This document shows positions 1-6,886 of a stretch of DNA of 16,773 nt, one piece after another. The DNA comes from JAXHTH01 sp034211115 (GTDB lineage Bacteria > Planctomycetota > Phycisphaerae > Phycisphaerales > SM1A02): NCBI GenBank assembly GCA_034211115.1, contig JAXHTH010000127.1, forward strand, positions 1 to 16,773. Direction: 5' to 3'. Position 1 is the stretch's first letter. Every line of letters starts with the position of its first letter. The notes under the pieces were generated by a model. It was not told the origin of the DNA and made no database searches. It was given only the letters and a program-made list of their open reading frames with translations. The position numbers and the translations under genes are program-made.

Positions 1-1176
1 GTCCAGAATGCTGGTGATGCCCTCCGGGCGTGAATCACGCATGTAGATGATTTCCTCGGCGACGGTCTCCTCGTACCCGCGGGCCTCGAGCAGGTCGCGG
101 ATGAGATCCGGCTCGATGGTGTTGAGGTTGATCCGGCCGGGGCGGCGCTCGTAGAGGGGATAGGTGCTGGTTTCCGCGAGGACGGCGCGAAGCTGATCGT
201 CGTCGAGCGGCGGCACGTTGCTGTTGCCCTGCCCGCCGGGCCCCTGCGCCTGGTTGTTGACGCCGCCCAGCGGGGTGGCGATGAGATCGGTCAGCTTGTT
301 GTCGTCGTTCTTGCCGTACTCGATGAGCGCTTCCGCCTGCACCTCGTCCACGTTGCACCGGTCCATCAGCTCCAGGGGATCGGCGCGGCGCAGGTAGAGG
401 CGGGGCAGGCCGGAGGCGGTGGCGCCGCCGTCGACGGAATACGCGGTGAGCCGCGCCGACCAGCCCGCGTCGAGCCGGCCGTCCGGTTCGTCATCGGGCA
501 GGGAGCGCAGCCCGTCGTCCTCGTTGGGATCGAGGCGGTTGTTGAGGTTCCAGTCCTCGTTGCGCAGGTAGTCGGGTCCGCTGCCGGCGATGAGCTCGAT
601 CTCGGCCACGGTGCGCAGCGGGCCGTTGCGCGGCTCGTAGGGGGAGCTGGGCACGCCCAGGTACCACTCGCGCTCGACCCCGAGCAGGCCGTTGGGCTCG
701 TCATCCTCGTCGCGCCAGTCGAGGATGGCGGCGACGACGTCCGGGGTGATGTCCTCCAGCAGGCTGATCTGCCCCGCGTCGGCGAGGTTGATGTTCATCT
801 TCGAGTGTTCATCCACCGGGCCCGCCCAGGGCAGGGCGCGATCCTCGGTGTTGTGAACGATGTCGTACGTCGCGTCGAGCAACTGGTCGCTGCCGAGGAA
901 ATCGCTGCTGGAGACGTACTCCAGGTCGGCGATGAGGGCGAAGGCGTCGTCCGGGATCGGCTGCTCGGTGTGCAGGGCGAGCATGGCGAGGGTGGATTCC
1001 AGGCCCGCCCGCGCGGCCCAGCGCGCCTGCGTGCGATGCAGCGCCTCCCGGCCGATCATCGCCTGGCGATAGGCGAACAACTGGACGGAGCTGACGATGA
1101 GGGCGGCGAGGGCGAGGGTCCAGAGGACGATGATGACCACGGAGCCGCGACGTCGGGATGGGCCGGCGCTTCGCAT
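1..1176 (-). CDS. gspK: Type II secretion minor pseudopilin GspK (partial, 3' end outside window)
   Basis: Minor pseudopilin that forms the tip complex of the T2SS pseudopilus with GspI and GspJ. The frame is open for 392 codons from the ATG at 1176 to the window edge, so the C-terminus is missing. A basic N-terminus (RRRG) precedes a hydrophobic helix at residues 12-30 (SVVIIVLWTLALAALIV). Cleavage is expected after G11, and the +5 residue is Ile rather than Glu, as is usual for GspK. A large globular domain follows, with 'KMNINLADAG' near residue 128 and 'RINLNTIEPDLIRDLLEARG' near the end. These are the two helix-hairpin-helix-like segments typical of the family. Asp/Asn-rich loops at residues 208-219 and 228-236 look like calcium sites. 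The start overlaps the gspJ stop by one base (TGATG), which suggests translational coupling. The family assignment is confident; the true length is unknown. Confidence 0.88.
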   Translation of the reverse strand, partial: MRSAGPSRRRGSVVIIVLWTLALAALIVSSVQLFAYRQAMIGREALHRTQARWAARAGLESTLAMLALHTEQPIPDDAFALIADLEYVSSSDFLGSDQLLDATYDIVHNTEDRALPWAGPVDEHSKMNINLADAGQISLLEDITPDVVAAILDWRDEDDEPNGLLGVEREWYLGVPSSPYEPRNGPLRTVAEIELIAGSGPDYLRNEDWNLNNRLDPNEDDGLRSLPDDEPDGRLDAGWSARLTAYSVDGGATASGLPRLYLRRADPLELMDRCNVDEVQAEALIEYGKNDDNKLTDLIATPLGGVNNQAQGPGGQGNSNVPPLDDDQLRAVLAETSTYPLYERRPGRINLNTIEPDLIRDLLEARGYEETVAEEIIYMRDSRPEGITSILD

Positions 1177-2153
1177 CAGGTATCCCCCTGCCTGGTTCCG
1201 GTGGTCTGCTGTCCGCCGCCTCCGCCGTGGGCGCCTCCGCCGCCGGAGCTCCCGCCGCCTCCTCCTCCGCCGCTGCCGCTGCCGGAGCCCTGGCCGGCGA
1301 GATCAGAGGACCCGCCGCCCTGCTGGCCGGTGAGGCTCTCCAGGTCGGTGCCGCCGAGGCCTCCGTCCTCGCCGCGCTCGACGCTTCCGCCGATCCCGCC
1401 TTCCTCGGCCGCCTCCGCCGCCTCCAGCTCGCGCAGCAGCTCCTCTTCGGCCTCGAAGTGATCCTTCGGCTGCAGCACGCGATCAACGGGCACGACCGTG
1501 CGCAGCACGGCGAGGGGGGCGTCGGGGCTGTAGGGATCTTCATCCTCCCGCGCGCCGCTGGCGGTGACCGTGATGCGGACGGCCCGGGGCAGGCCGTCGT
1601 AGTCCGAGTCCCATTCGGCGAACCACTGCTCGCCGTCGTAGGCCTCGACGGAGAGGCCGAGGATGTTGTCGACCGCGGGCTTGGCCATGCCCCCGCCCTC
1701 CAGATACTCGTCGGGCAGCGTGTCGCGCCGCTGCCACAGGGCGGGGCCGAACTCGTCGTCTTCGACCCGGTACTGCGTTTCGTACTCCATCCCCTCCCCG
1801 GTGAAGGTGCTCAGATCGCGCACCGCGCGAAGCCGGGTGTTGAAGACAAGAATCTCATCGCGATCCAAATCGCCGAGCGTGCTGGGCACGATCTCGTCGT
1901 AGAGCAGGAACCGCGTGTCGAAGAGATCATCGCTGCGGACGATGGAGATGATGTCGCGCCGCAGGGCGTTCAGGGCCACGTCGGCCCGCAGATGCGCATC
2001 GAACCGCCGCTTGCAGGAGTTCTTCGCCCGTCCGAGCTGGGTCACGCTGGTCGAGATGCTCCCCAGGACGAGCACGATGATGATGCTCGCCACCGTGACC
2101 TCGGCGAGGGTGAATGCACGGCGGCCGTGTTGTCGCCGTCTACTCCTCGGCAT
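1176..2153 (-). CDS. gspJ: Type II secretion minor pseudopilin GspJ-like, with long Gly-rich C-terminal tail
   Basis: Minor pseudopilin of the T2SS pseudopilus tip, 325 aa from the chosen start. The prepilin site RRAFTLAEV places cleavage at A13|F14, with Glu at +5, followed by a hydrophobic helix (residues 20-35). The globular part contains 'WDSDYDGLPRAVRITV' (residues 181-196), the Trp...LP.AVRI pattern typical of GspJ. The folded domain should end near residue 225. It is followed by an acidic helix (about 230-252) and then a Gly/Ser-rich tail to the C-terminus (about 253-325), which includes a nearly pure Gly/Ser run at 289-314. Canonical GspJ proteins are about 190-240 aa, so the tail is extra. 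The start was chosen at ATG 2153 because GAGG lies 6 nt upstream; the in-frame ATG at 2159 has no room for a ribosome site. It overlaps the end of gspI by 14 bases and gspK by one base. Confidence 0.82.
   Translation of the reverse strand: MPRSRRRQHGRRAFTLAEVTVASIIIVLVLGSISTSVTQLGRAKNSCKRRFDAHLRADVALNALRRDIISIVRSDDLFDTRFLLYDEIVPSTLGDLDRDEILVFNTRLRAVRDLSTFTGEGMEYETQYRVEDDEFGPALWQRRDTLPDEYLEGGGMAKPAVDNILGLSVEAYDGEQWFAEWDSDYDGLPRAVRITVTASGAREDEDPYSPDAPLAVLRTVVPVDRVLQPKDHFEAEEELLRELEAAEAAEEGGIGGSVERGEDGGLGGTDLESLTGQQGGGSSDLAGQGSGSGSGGGGGGGSSGGGGAHGGGGGQQTTGTRQGDT
1212..1289 (-). repeat. Gly/Ser-coding low-complexity trinucleotide tract in gspJ
   Basis: Twenty-six codons (GspJ residues 289-314) are almost exclusively Gly and Ser. 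On the plus strand this appears as a run of ccg/cct/ccc triplets. It has the look of a slippage-prone repeat and encodes a flexible tail rather than a fold. Confidence 0.85.
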
Positions 2154-2622
2154 ACTCATCCTCGTAATACCGCGCTTCGCGATCGACCGGCTCGTAGGGT
2201 TCGCGCAACTGTTCCGGTTCCCCCAGCCGGCGCGCGATGAGCGTGTCCACCGCGACGGCATCGCGGGCCCGCGCGCCCCACTCGACGACGGCGCGAACGC
2301 GGTAGGGCATCCCGCGATCCGGCGTCTCGATGTCCACCTGGAAGGAGAACTCCTCGAACGGGGGGGCGAACGTGCCGCTCGTGTCGTGGATCATGGGGTA
2401 ATTGTCCGGCCCCTCGACGACGACCATCGCCAGCAGTTCGTCGGCGAGCCAGGAGGCGACGAGCCGCTTCTCGCCGTCCGTGTGCATGGCCAGCGACCGG
2501 CAGGCCACGGTGACCACCACGGACAACCCCAGGCCGAGGATGACCCCGCCGATGATCGCGTCGGCGAGCGCCATGCCGCGGCGGGCACGGCGGCGTCGCG
2601 CCTGTCGCCTTGATCCGATCAT
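2140..2622 (-). CDS. gspI: Type II secretion minor pseudopilin GspI-like
   Basis: Minor pseudopilin, 160 aa, expected at the pseudopilus tip in complex with GspJ and GspK. A strongly basic N-terminus (SRRQARRRRARRG) precedes the processing site G16|M17 with the sequence MALADAIIG. The usual +5 Glu is replaced by Asp (D21). A hydrophobic helix follows (residues 23-41), then a small soluble domain with a stretch reminiscent of GspI ('LASWLADELLAM'-type helix at about 55-66; the residues seen are VASWLADELLAM). The start at ATG 2622 has GGGAGGA 6 nt upstream. The GTG one codon earlier (2625) is too close to that site. ATG 2622 overlaps the gspH stop by one base (TGATG). The acidic C-terminus (YYEDEYAEE) overlaps gspJ. 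GspI is assigned from size, position between gspH and gspJ, and the N-terminal motif; sequence alone is less decisive. Confidence 0.75.
   Translation of the reverse strand: MIGSRRQARRRRARRGMALADAIIGGVILGLGLSVVVTVACRSLAMHTDGEKRLVASWLADELLAMVVVEGPDNYPMIHDTSGTFAPPFEEFSFQVDIETPDRGMPYRVRAVVEWGARARDAVAVDTLIARRLGEPEQLREPYEPVDREARYYEDEYAEE
2160..2163 (-). promoter_or_regulatory. Ribosome binding site deciding the gspJ start
   Basis: GAGG on the minus strand, 6 nt before ATG 2153 and directly abutting ATG 2159. This favours 2153 as the start. The site lies inside the end of gspI. Confidence 0.5.
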
Positions 2623-3221
2623 CACCAGTCCTCCCGGCTGCGGCCCGCGGCATCGAGGTCGATGGGCATGCGGGCCTGCGCCTGCCGGCTGCGATCCAGC
2701 CGCTTGGGCGCCACGTCGTAGGGCTGGAGCACCAGCGTGGAGCTGTACTCGCCGTCGTAGCTCTGGAAGTAGATCTCGATGGTCGGCCGTGCCTCGCCCG
2801 GCGTGTGGCTGAGCGGGTAATCGGCGATGTAGGCCATCTCGCCGTCCGCCGTCGCCACGAGGCTCGTCGCGTCGACGATGTCCGGCAGCTTGACCGGATC
2901 GACGTACCGATCGATCTGCCAGGTCGCGCTGTGGCGCTGTTCCGGATCGTCGATGTCGAGCACCACGAGCATCAGGGCACGTCGGCTCTCGTCGTACATG
3001 ATCCCCACCGGTTTCTGCCCCAGGTTGTCGCGGTGGGCGAACATCATGAGCAGATCCGCCACGCGGTCGACGGTCAGATCGAACTCGCGCCGCGCCATCC
3101 CCGTCACGCGGGGGACGGTGAGGGTGGCGAGAAGGGCGAGGATCGCGACCACCACGATGACCTCCAGCAGCGTGAAGCCGCGGGATCCGGTGCGTCGGGT
3201 TGATCCGTTTGCAGCGTGCAT
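2622..3221 (-). CDS. gspH: Type II secretion minor pseudopilin GspH-like
   Basis: Minor pseudopilin, 199 aa. It has a textbook prepilin site, SRGFTLLEV (cleavage G15|F16, Glu at +5), then a hydrophobic helix (VIVVVAILALLATLTVPRV, residues 21-39). The soluble domain has 'RVADLLMMFAHRDNLGQKPV' at residues 53-72, which matches the FimT/GspH pattern of a helix followed by a strand. A late 'STLVLQPYDV' strand and a basic tail follow. The start at ATG 3221 has no clear Shine-Dalgarno; the upstream bases are pyrimidine-rich. It lies 19 nt after the gspG stop, so translation may depend on coupling. The C-terminal stop overlaps gspI. H is inferred from gene order and size; some annotations would simply say 'prepilin-type N-terminal cleavage/methylation domain protein'. 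Confidence 0.78.
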   Translation of the reverse strand: MHAANGSTRRTGSRGFTLLEVIVVVAILALLATLTVPRVTGMARREFDLTVDRVADLLMMFAHRDNLGQKPVGIMYDESRRALMLVVLDIDDPEQRHSATWQIDRYVDPVKLPDIVDATSLVATADGEMAYIADYPLSHTPGEARPTIEIYFQSYDGEYSSTLVLQPYDVAPKRLDRSRQAQARMPIDLDAAGRSREDW

Positions 3222-3240
3222 GAGCGGGGGTGGGGAAAGG

Positions 3241-3666
3241 TCAGTTGACGACGTCGGCGTCCTCGCCCTCGCCGCCGATCTCGCCGTCGTTGCCGTACGA
3301 CCAGATGTCGAAGTCGGCGGGGTTCTCTTCGCCGGGGTTGACGAGCACGTACATGCGCTCCCACGGGTCGTAGAGGTCCTTCATGCGCAGGTAGGGGTCG
3401 TTGCCCTCGGTGAGCATTTCCAGATCGAAATCGTCGGGGAGCTGGCTGTAGCCGTTGTCGAGCATCCAGAGCTTGACGACCTTGGCGATGTCCACAACCT
3501 CGGCTTGGGCGATGCGCTGCTTGCTCTTGCCGATCTGGCCGATCAGGCGCGGGGCGACGAGCGTGGCCAGCAGGGCGATGATGGTGACCACGACGACGAC
3601 TTCCAGCAGGGTGAACGCCCGGCGCGTGTTCTTTCGGCGTTGTCGAGAAGTCCCGGGGCGTGTCAT
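3241..3666 (-). CDS. gspG: Type II secretion major pseudopilin GspG
   Basis: Major subunit of the T2SS pseudopilus, 141 aa. The processing site is RRAFTLLEV, with cleavage at A17|F18 (Ala, not the common Gly, at -1) and Glu at +5. A hydrophobic helix follows (residues 23-40, ending in APRLIG). Conserved GspG signatures are 'AEVVDIAKVVKLWMLDNGYS' (55-74), 'DPYLRMKDLYDPWERMYVLV' (90-109) and the C-terminal 'SYGNDGEIGGEGEDADV' (123-139). The last is the calcium-binding loop shared by GspG proteins. The length is normal for the family. ATG 3666 was chosen because AGGAGA lies 6 nt upstream. A longer reading from GTG 3693 would add nine residues but has no comparable site. It follows gspF by 46 nt, the longest gap within the cluster, consistent with stronger independent translation of the major pilin. 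Confidence 0.95.
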   Translation of the reverse strand: MTRPGTSRQRRKNTRRAFTLLEVVVVVTIIALLATLVAPRLIGQIGKSKQRIAQAEVVDIAKVVKLWMLDNGYSQLPDDFDLEMLTEGNDPYLRMKDLYDPWERMYVLVNPGEENPADFDIWSYGNDGEIGGEGEDADVVN

Positions 3667-3672
3667 GGATGT

Positions 3673-3678
3673 TCTCCT
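3673..3678 (-). promoter_or_regulatory. Strong ribosome binding site deciding the gspG start
   Basis: AGGAGA on the minus strand, 6 nt upstream of ATG 3666. It is the best site in the T2SS cluster, fitting the need for many copies of the major pseudopilin, and argues against the upstream GTG at 3693. Confidence 0.6.
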
Positions 3679-3712
3679 GTTGAGCCGACTCACGGCGAAA
3701 CGAAGCCTGTCA

Positions 3713-4978
3713 TCAACTCTCCACCAGTGACTGCATGTCCAGCAGCGGCAGCAGGATGGCCGAGAGCACGAAGCCGACGAGACAGGCCATGATGATCAGC
3801 AGCACCGGCGGCAGGGCCTTCGAGAAGAGCTTGATCGACGTGTTCACCTGGCGATCGAACGCGGTCGCCGCGTGCACGAGCATCGCGTCCAGCCGGCCGG
3901 AGCGCTCACCCAGATCGACGACCTGCACGAGCAGGGGAGGGAAGAGCCCGCTGCGCTCCAGCGGGTCGGCCACCGCCTTGCCGCTCGTGACCTGGTCCTG
4001 CACCTCGTCGATCGCCCGGGCCAGCGCCGCATTGCCCAGCGTGTTGCGGGTGATGCGCAGCGAATCGAGGATCGGCAGACCGGAAGTGAGCAGCGTACCC
4101 AGGGTGCGGGTGAAGCGGGCCACCGCCACGTCGCGCAGCAGGCGTCCCAGCAGCGGGGCCTGGAGCTTCAGCCGATCGATGTGAAACCGGTTTGCCGGGC
4201 TGCTGGACCACACCCGCCAGCCGACCCAGATCACGCCGACCGCGAAGACGCAATGAATCCAGTAGGCCTGGAGAAAGTCGGCGATCCCGAGGATCGTCTT
4301 CGTCGGCCAGGGCATGACGAAGTTGGGGTTCGCCGTCAGCGGCTCGATCAGCCGCGGCACGAGCACCGTCACCAGGATGATGACGCTGATGATGATGAGC
4401 GAGGCGACGATCATGGGGTAGAAGGTCGCGCCGAGCACCTCGCGCCGCAGCTCCACCGATCGCTCGAGCAGGTCGGCCAACTGGTGCATGACGCGGCTCA
4501 TCTCCCCGGACGCATCGGCGGCGCGGAGCATGCCGACGACCATGTCATCGAAGGGCGGGCCGTAATCCCGCGCCCCCAGGTAGAGCGGATCACCCGCCTC
4601 CACCCGGTCGATGAGATGATCGAGAATGAGGGGCATCGCCTTGCCGTGGGCCTGTCGGCGGACGGTGACCAGGGCCTGCATCAGGGGCAGGCCGGCCTCG
4701 AGCGCGGTGGCCCGCTCGCGGATGAAGTTCGCCAGGTCGGCGCGGCTGAGGGAGGGTCGACGGGCCTTGAACGAAAAGAGGCGTTTCTCGGCCAGGGCGG
4801 CAGGGGCGGCGAGCCCGGCCCCCGCCGACGACGCCCCGCTCTCCAGCGGGCCCAGCCGCAGGGGTGTCTCACCCCGGCTGCCCAGCAGGCGCAGGGCCTC
4901 GGCCCGGTCCGCGGCGCTGAGCACGCCGGTGCGGACTTCACCGGTCGTTGTCAGGCTTTGGTACTGGAAACTGGGCAT
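3713..4978 (-). CDS. gspF: Type II secretion inner-membrane platform protein GspF
   Basis: Polytopic inner-membrane protein, 421 aa, that couples the GspE ATPase to pseudopilus assembly. The N-terminal segment MPSFQYQSLTTTGEVRTGVL is the family's usual start. A linker rich in Ala/Gly (48-62) leads to two T2SSF repeats. The first, at about 83-206, has 'RERATALEAGLPLMQALVTV' and 'FYPMIVASLIIISVIILVTV'. The second, at about 286-410, has 'FTRTLGTLLTSGLPILDSLR' and the final hydrophobic segment 'ALPPVLLIIMACLVGFVLSA'. Membrane segments fall at about 188-208, 235-257 and 388-413, giving the expected three-helix topology. The length is close to the typical 400-405 aa. ATG 4978 follows the gspE stop by 6 nt without a clear Shine-Dalgarno, suggesting coupled translation. 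Confidence 0.95.
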   Translation of the reverse strand: MPSFQYQSLTTTGEVRTGVLSAADRAEALRLLGSRGETPLRLGPLESGASSAGAGLAAPAALAEKRLFSFKARRPSLSRADLANFIRERATALEAGLPLMQALVTVRRQAHGKAMPLILDHLIDRVEAGDPLYLGARDYGPPFDDMVVGMLRAADASGEMSRVMHQLADLLERSVELRREVLGATFYPMIVASLIIISVIILVTVLVPRLIEPLTANPNFVMPWPTKTILGIADFLQAYWIHCVFAVGVIWVGWRVWSSSPANRFHIDRLKLQAPLLGRLLRDVAVARFTRTLGTLLTSGLPILDSLRITRNTLGNAALARAIDEVQDQVTSGKAVADPLERSGLFPPLLVQVVDLGERSGRLDAMLVHAATAFDRQVNTSIKLFSKALPPVLLIIMACLVGFVLSAILLPLLDMQSLVES

Positions 4979-4984
4979 CGGCCG

Positions 4985-6673
4985 TCAAACGCCTGGTTCT
5001 TCCGTATCTTGCGTGGCGCGAAGGACTTCCTGGATGGTGGTCAGCCCGGATGCCGCCTTCTCCAGCCCGTCCTGCCGCATGTTCCGGAACGAGGACTCGA
5101 CCAGCGACACCAACTCGGCGGTAGGACGATTATCGGAGATCGCCCGCCGCATCGCCGGATTAATCAGCAGCAACTCGAAATAACCGAGGCGGCCGTAGTA
5201 GCCGGTGTTGTTGCAGCGATTGCAGCCGGCCCCGCGCCACGCCCGGCCGTTGAACAGGGCCGACTCGCTCGATGACAGCCGGGGGCCGATTGCCTCGGGC
5301 AGGGGCACCTGCTCGGCGCAGTCCGGGCAGATCCGCCGACCCAGCCGCTGGCCGAGCACGCCCTCGAGGACCGACGCGACGTGGTACGGCTCGGCCCCCA
5401 TGTCGATCAATCGGCTGATCGAGGTGACCGCGTCGTTCGTGTGCACGGTCGAGAAGATCAGGTGGCCGGTGAGGGCGGATCGGATCGCGATGTCGGCCGT
5501 CTCCCCGTCGCGGATCTCACCCACGAAGATCACGTCCGGGTCCTGGCGGAGAATGTGCCGCAGCCCGGTGGCGAAGGTCAGTCCCCGCTTGGGGTTCACC
5601 GGGATCTGGTTGATCCCCGACAGCTCGTATTCCACCGGGTCCTCGATGGTGATGATCTTCAGCCGCGGGTCGTAGAGCTTGGACAGCGCCGCGTACAGCG
5701 TGGTGGTCTTGCCCGAGCCGGTGGGGCCCGTCACGAGCACCATCCCGTGCGGCTTGCTGATGAGTCGATCCATCTGCTCCCGGTGCGTCGCGTTCATCCC
5801 CAGCGTCTCGAGATCGAGCTGGAGGGTGCTCTTGTCGAGGATTCGCATCACGACCGATTCGCCGTAGAGCGTGGGCACGGTCGAGACGCGGATGTCGACC
5901 TTGCGGCCCTCGAAGCGCAGCGTGATGTGGCCGTCCTGCGGGACGTAGCGCTCGGCAATGTTCATCCCGCTCATGATCTTGATGCGGCCGATGAGGGCGG
6001 GCTGGAGGTGTTTGGGCGGGGGCGGCTGTTCGGCCAGCTCGCCGTCCACCCGGTACTTCACCTTGAGCTGATCCTCGAACGGCTCGATGTGGACGTCCGA
6101 GGCGCGACCCTGGATGGCCTCCAGCAGCAGGAGGTTGACCAGGTTGATCAACGTGGGCTGCTCGGCCATGCGGTGGATGTCGTCGGCCTCGATCGCCTCG
6201 AGGTTCTGATCGATCTCCGCCCGCTGATCGGTCTCCCCGCCCAGGCTCTCGGCCATCCGGGCCGCGGTGGTGCCGTAGTGATTGCGGATCAGCTCGGCGA
6301 AGACCTTCTGCTCGACGCCGGTGCGGGTGATCGCCCGGCCGGTGAGGGCGGAGACCTCGTCGGCGGCGGTGATGTCCAGGGGATCCATCATCGCGACCAC
6401 GAGCCGCTCATCCTCGAGCCGGAGGGGGACGACGCGGAGGCGGATCGCCGCGTCGGCGTTGATGAGAACCACCGCCTCGGGCGAGGCCTGAGGCGTCTCC
6501 TCCAGCCAGCCGATCCCCAGCCGGGCACAGCGCTCGCGAAGGGAGTCGCCCTCGGTGGGCCCGGGCGGGACGGAGGTTCCGGGGGCCGCGGTCGGCTCGG
6601 TCGCGGTCGGGGGCGGGTCGCTGACCTGCGGGTTCATCGATCGTTTCGGCATGGGATCGGTCATCGGCGGCAC
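4985..6673 (-). CDS. gspE: Type II secretion traffic ATPase GspE
   Basis: Cytoplasmic hexameric ATPase that powers the T2SS, 562 aa from the chosen start. The N-terminal 45 residues are Pro/Thr-rich and disordered. A GspE/PilB N1E-type domain follows (about 46-135). The catalytic core carries the Walker A GPTGSGKTT (316-324), Asp box IITIEDPVEY (340-349), Walker B DPDVIFVGEIRD (378-389) and His box FSTVHTNDA (407-415). A zinc-binding tetracysteine CPDC...CNRC uses C449, C452, C484 and C487, which separates GspE/PilB from PilT. Start choice: GAGGA at 6681-6685 lies 7 nt before a GTG at 6673. A TTG at 6679 is too close to it and an ATG at 6664 is 16 nt away. A start at 6664 or 6679 cannot be excluded. 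It is the first gene of the EFGHIJK set. GspE rather than PilB is inferred from the downstream pseudopilins. Confidence 0.95.
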   Translation of the reverse strand: MPPMTDPMPKRSMNPQVSDPPPTATEPTAAPGTSVPPGPTEGDSLRERCARLGIGWLEETPQASPEAVVLINADAAIRLRVVPLRLEDERLVVAMMDPLDITAADEVSALTGRAITRTGVEQKVFAELIRNHYGTTAARMAESLGGETDQRAEIDQNLEAIEADDIHRMAEQPTLINLVNLLLLEAIQGRASDVHIEPFEDQLKVKYRVDGELAEQPPPPKHLQPALIGRIKIMSGMNIAERYVPQDGHITLRFEGRKVDIRVSTVPTLYGESVVMRILDKSTLQLDLETLGMNATHREQMDRLISKPHGMVLVTGPTGSGKTTTLYAALSKLYDPRLKIITIEDPVEYELSGINQIPVNPKRGLTFATGLRHILRQDPDVIFVGEIRDGETADIAIRSALTGHLIFSTVHTNDAVTSISRLIDMGAEPYHVASVLEGVLGQRLGRRICPDCAEQVPLPEAIGPRLSSSESALFNGRAWRGAGCNRCNNTGYYGRLGYFELLLINPAMRRAISDNRPTAELVSLVESSFRNMRQDGLEKAASGLTTIQEVLRATQDTEEPGV

Positions 6674-6680
6674 GCTCAAT

Positions 6681-6685
6681 TCCTC
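6681..6685 (-). promoter_or_regulatory. Ribosome binding site deciding the gspE start
   Basis: GAGGA on the minus strand, 7 nt before GTG 6673. Because TTG 6679 and ATG 6664 are badly spaced from it, the non-ATG start is preferred. Confidence 0.4.
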
Positions 6686-6750
6686 GTCAATAAGGATATC
6701 CGCTTCCCCGGGGCGGACGGACGCCCGGGACCATCCACCTCCTCAGAGAA

Positions 6751-6777
6751 CGGCCCGCCGGCGGCGCGGGCGGGCCG
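6751..6777 (-). terminator. Candidate intrinsic terminator between the repeat protein gene and gspE
   Basis: A perfect 9-bp GC inverted repeat, CGGCCCGCC / GGCGGGCCG, with a 9-nt loop lies 110 nt after the stop of the 6887-8245 gene. Read on the minus strand, the stem is followed by TTCTCT, a weak U-rich tail. The position suits a terminator or attenuator that separates the upstream gene from gspE. If it works, the gspE promoter must lie in 6674-6750, where I see no convincing -35/-10 pair. Confidence 0.45.
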
Positions 6778-6886
6778 CTCGCCGGTGGCGCGTGGAATCC
6801 GGGTTGCAGCGGCGGAGCGTCCTCGGCTCGATCTCCGGTGACGGCCATCGGACGTCCCGCGCGTCCGTGCTCGGGGCGACGCGGCC

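Noticed and set aside
1158..2240. Plus-strand Ala-rich open frame opposite gspJ
   Set aside because: Its Ala/Pro-rich start is the antisense of the Gly-rich gspJ tail. The prepilin motif and gene order support the minus-strand reading.
3872..5275. Long plus-strand open frame opposite gspF/gspE (467 codons)
   Set aside because: Composition is that of an antisense shadow (many His/Gln/Arg/Pro); gspF and gspE explain the region.
5381..6841. Long plus-strand open frame opposite gspE (486 codons)
   Set aside because: It is antisense to a gene with all ATPase motifs intact, has no signature of its own and no ribosome site.
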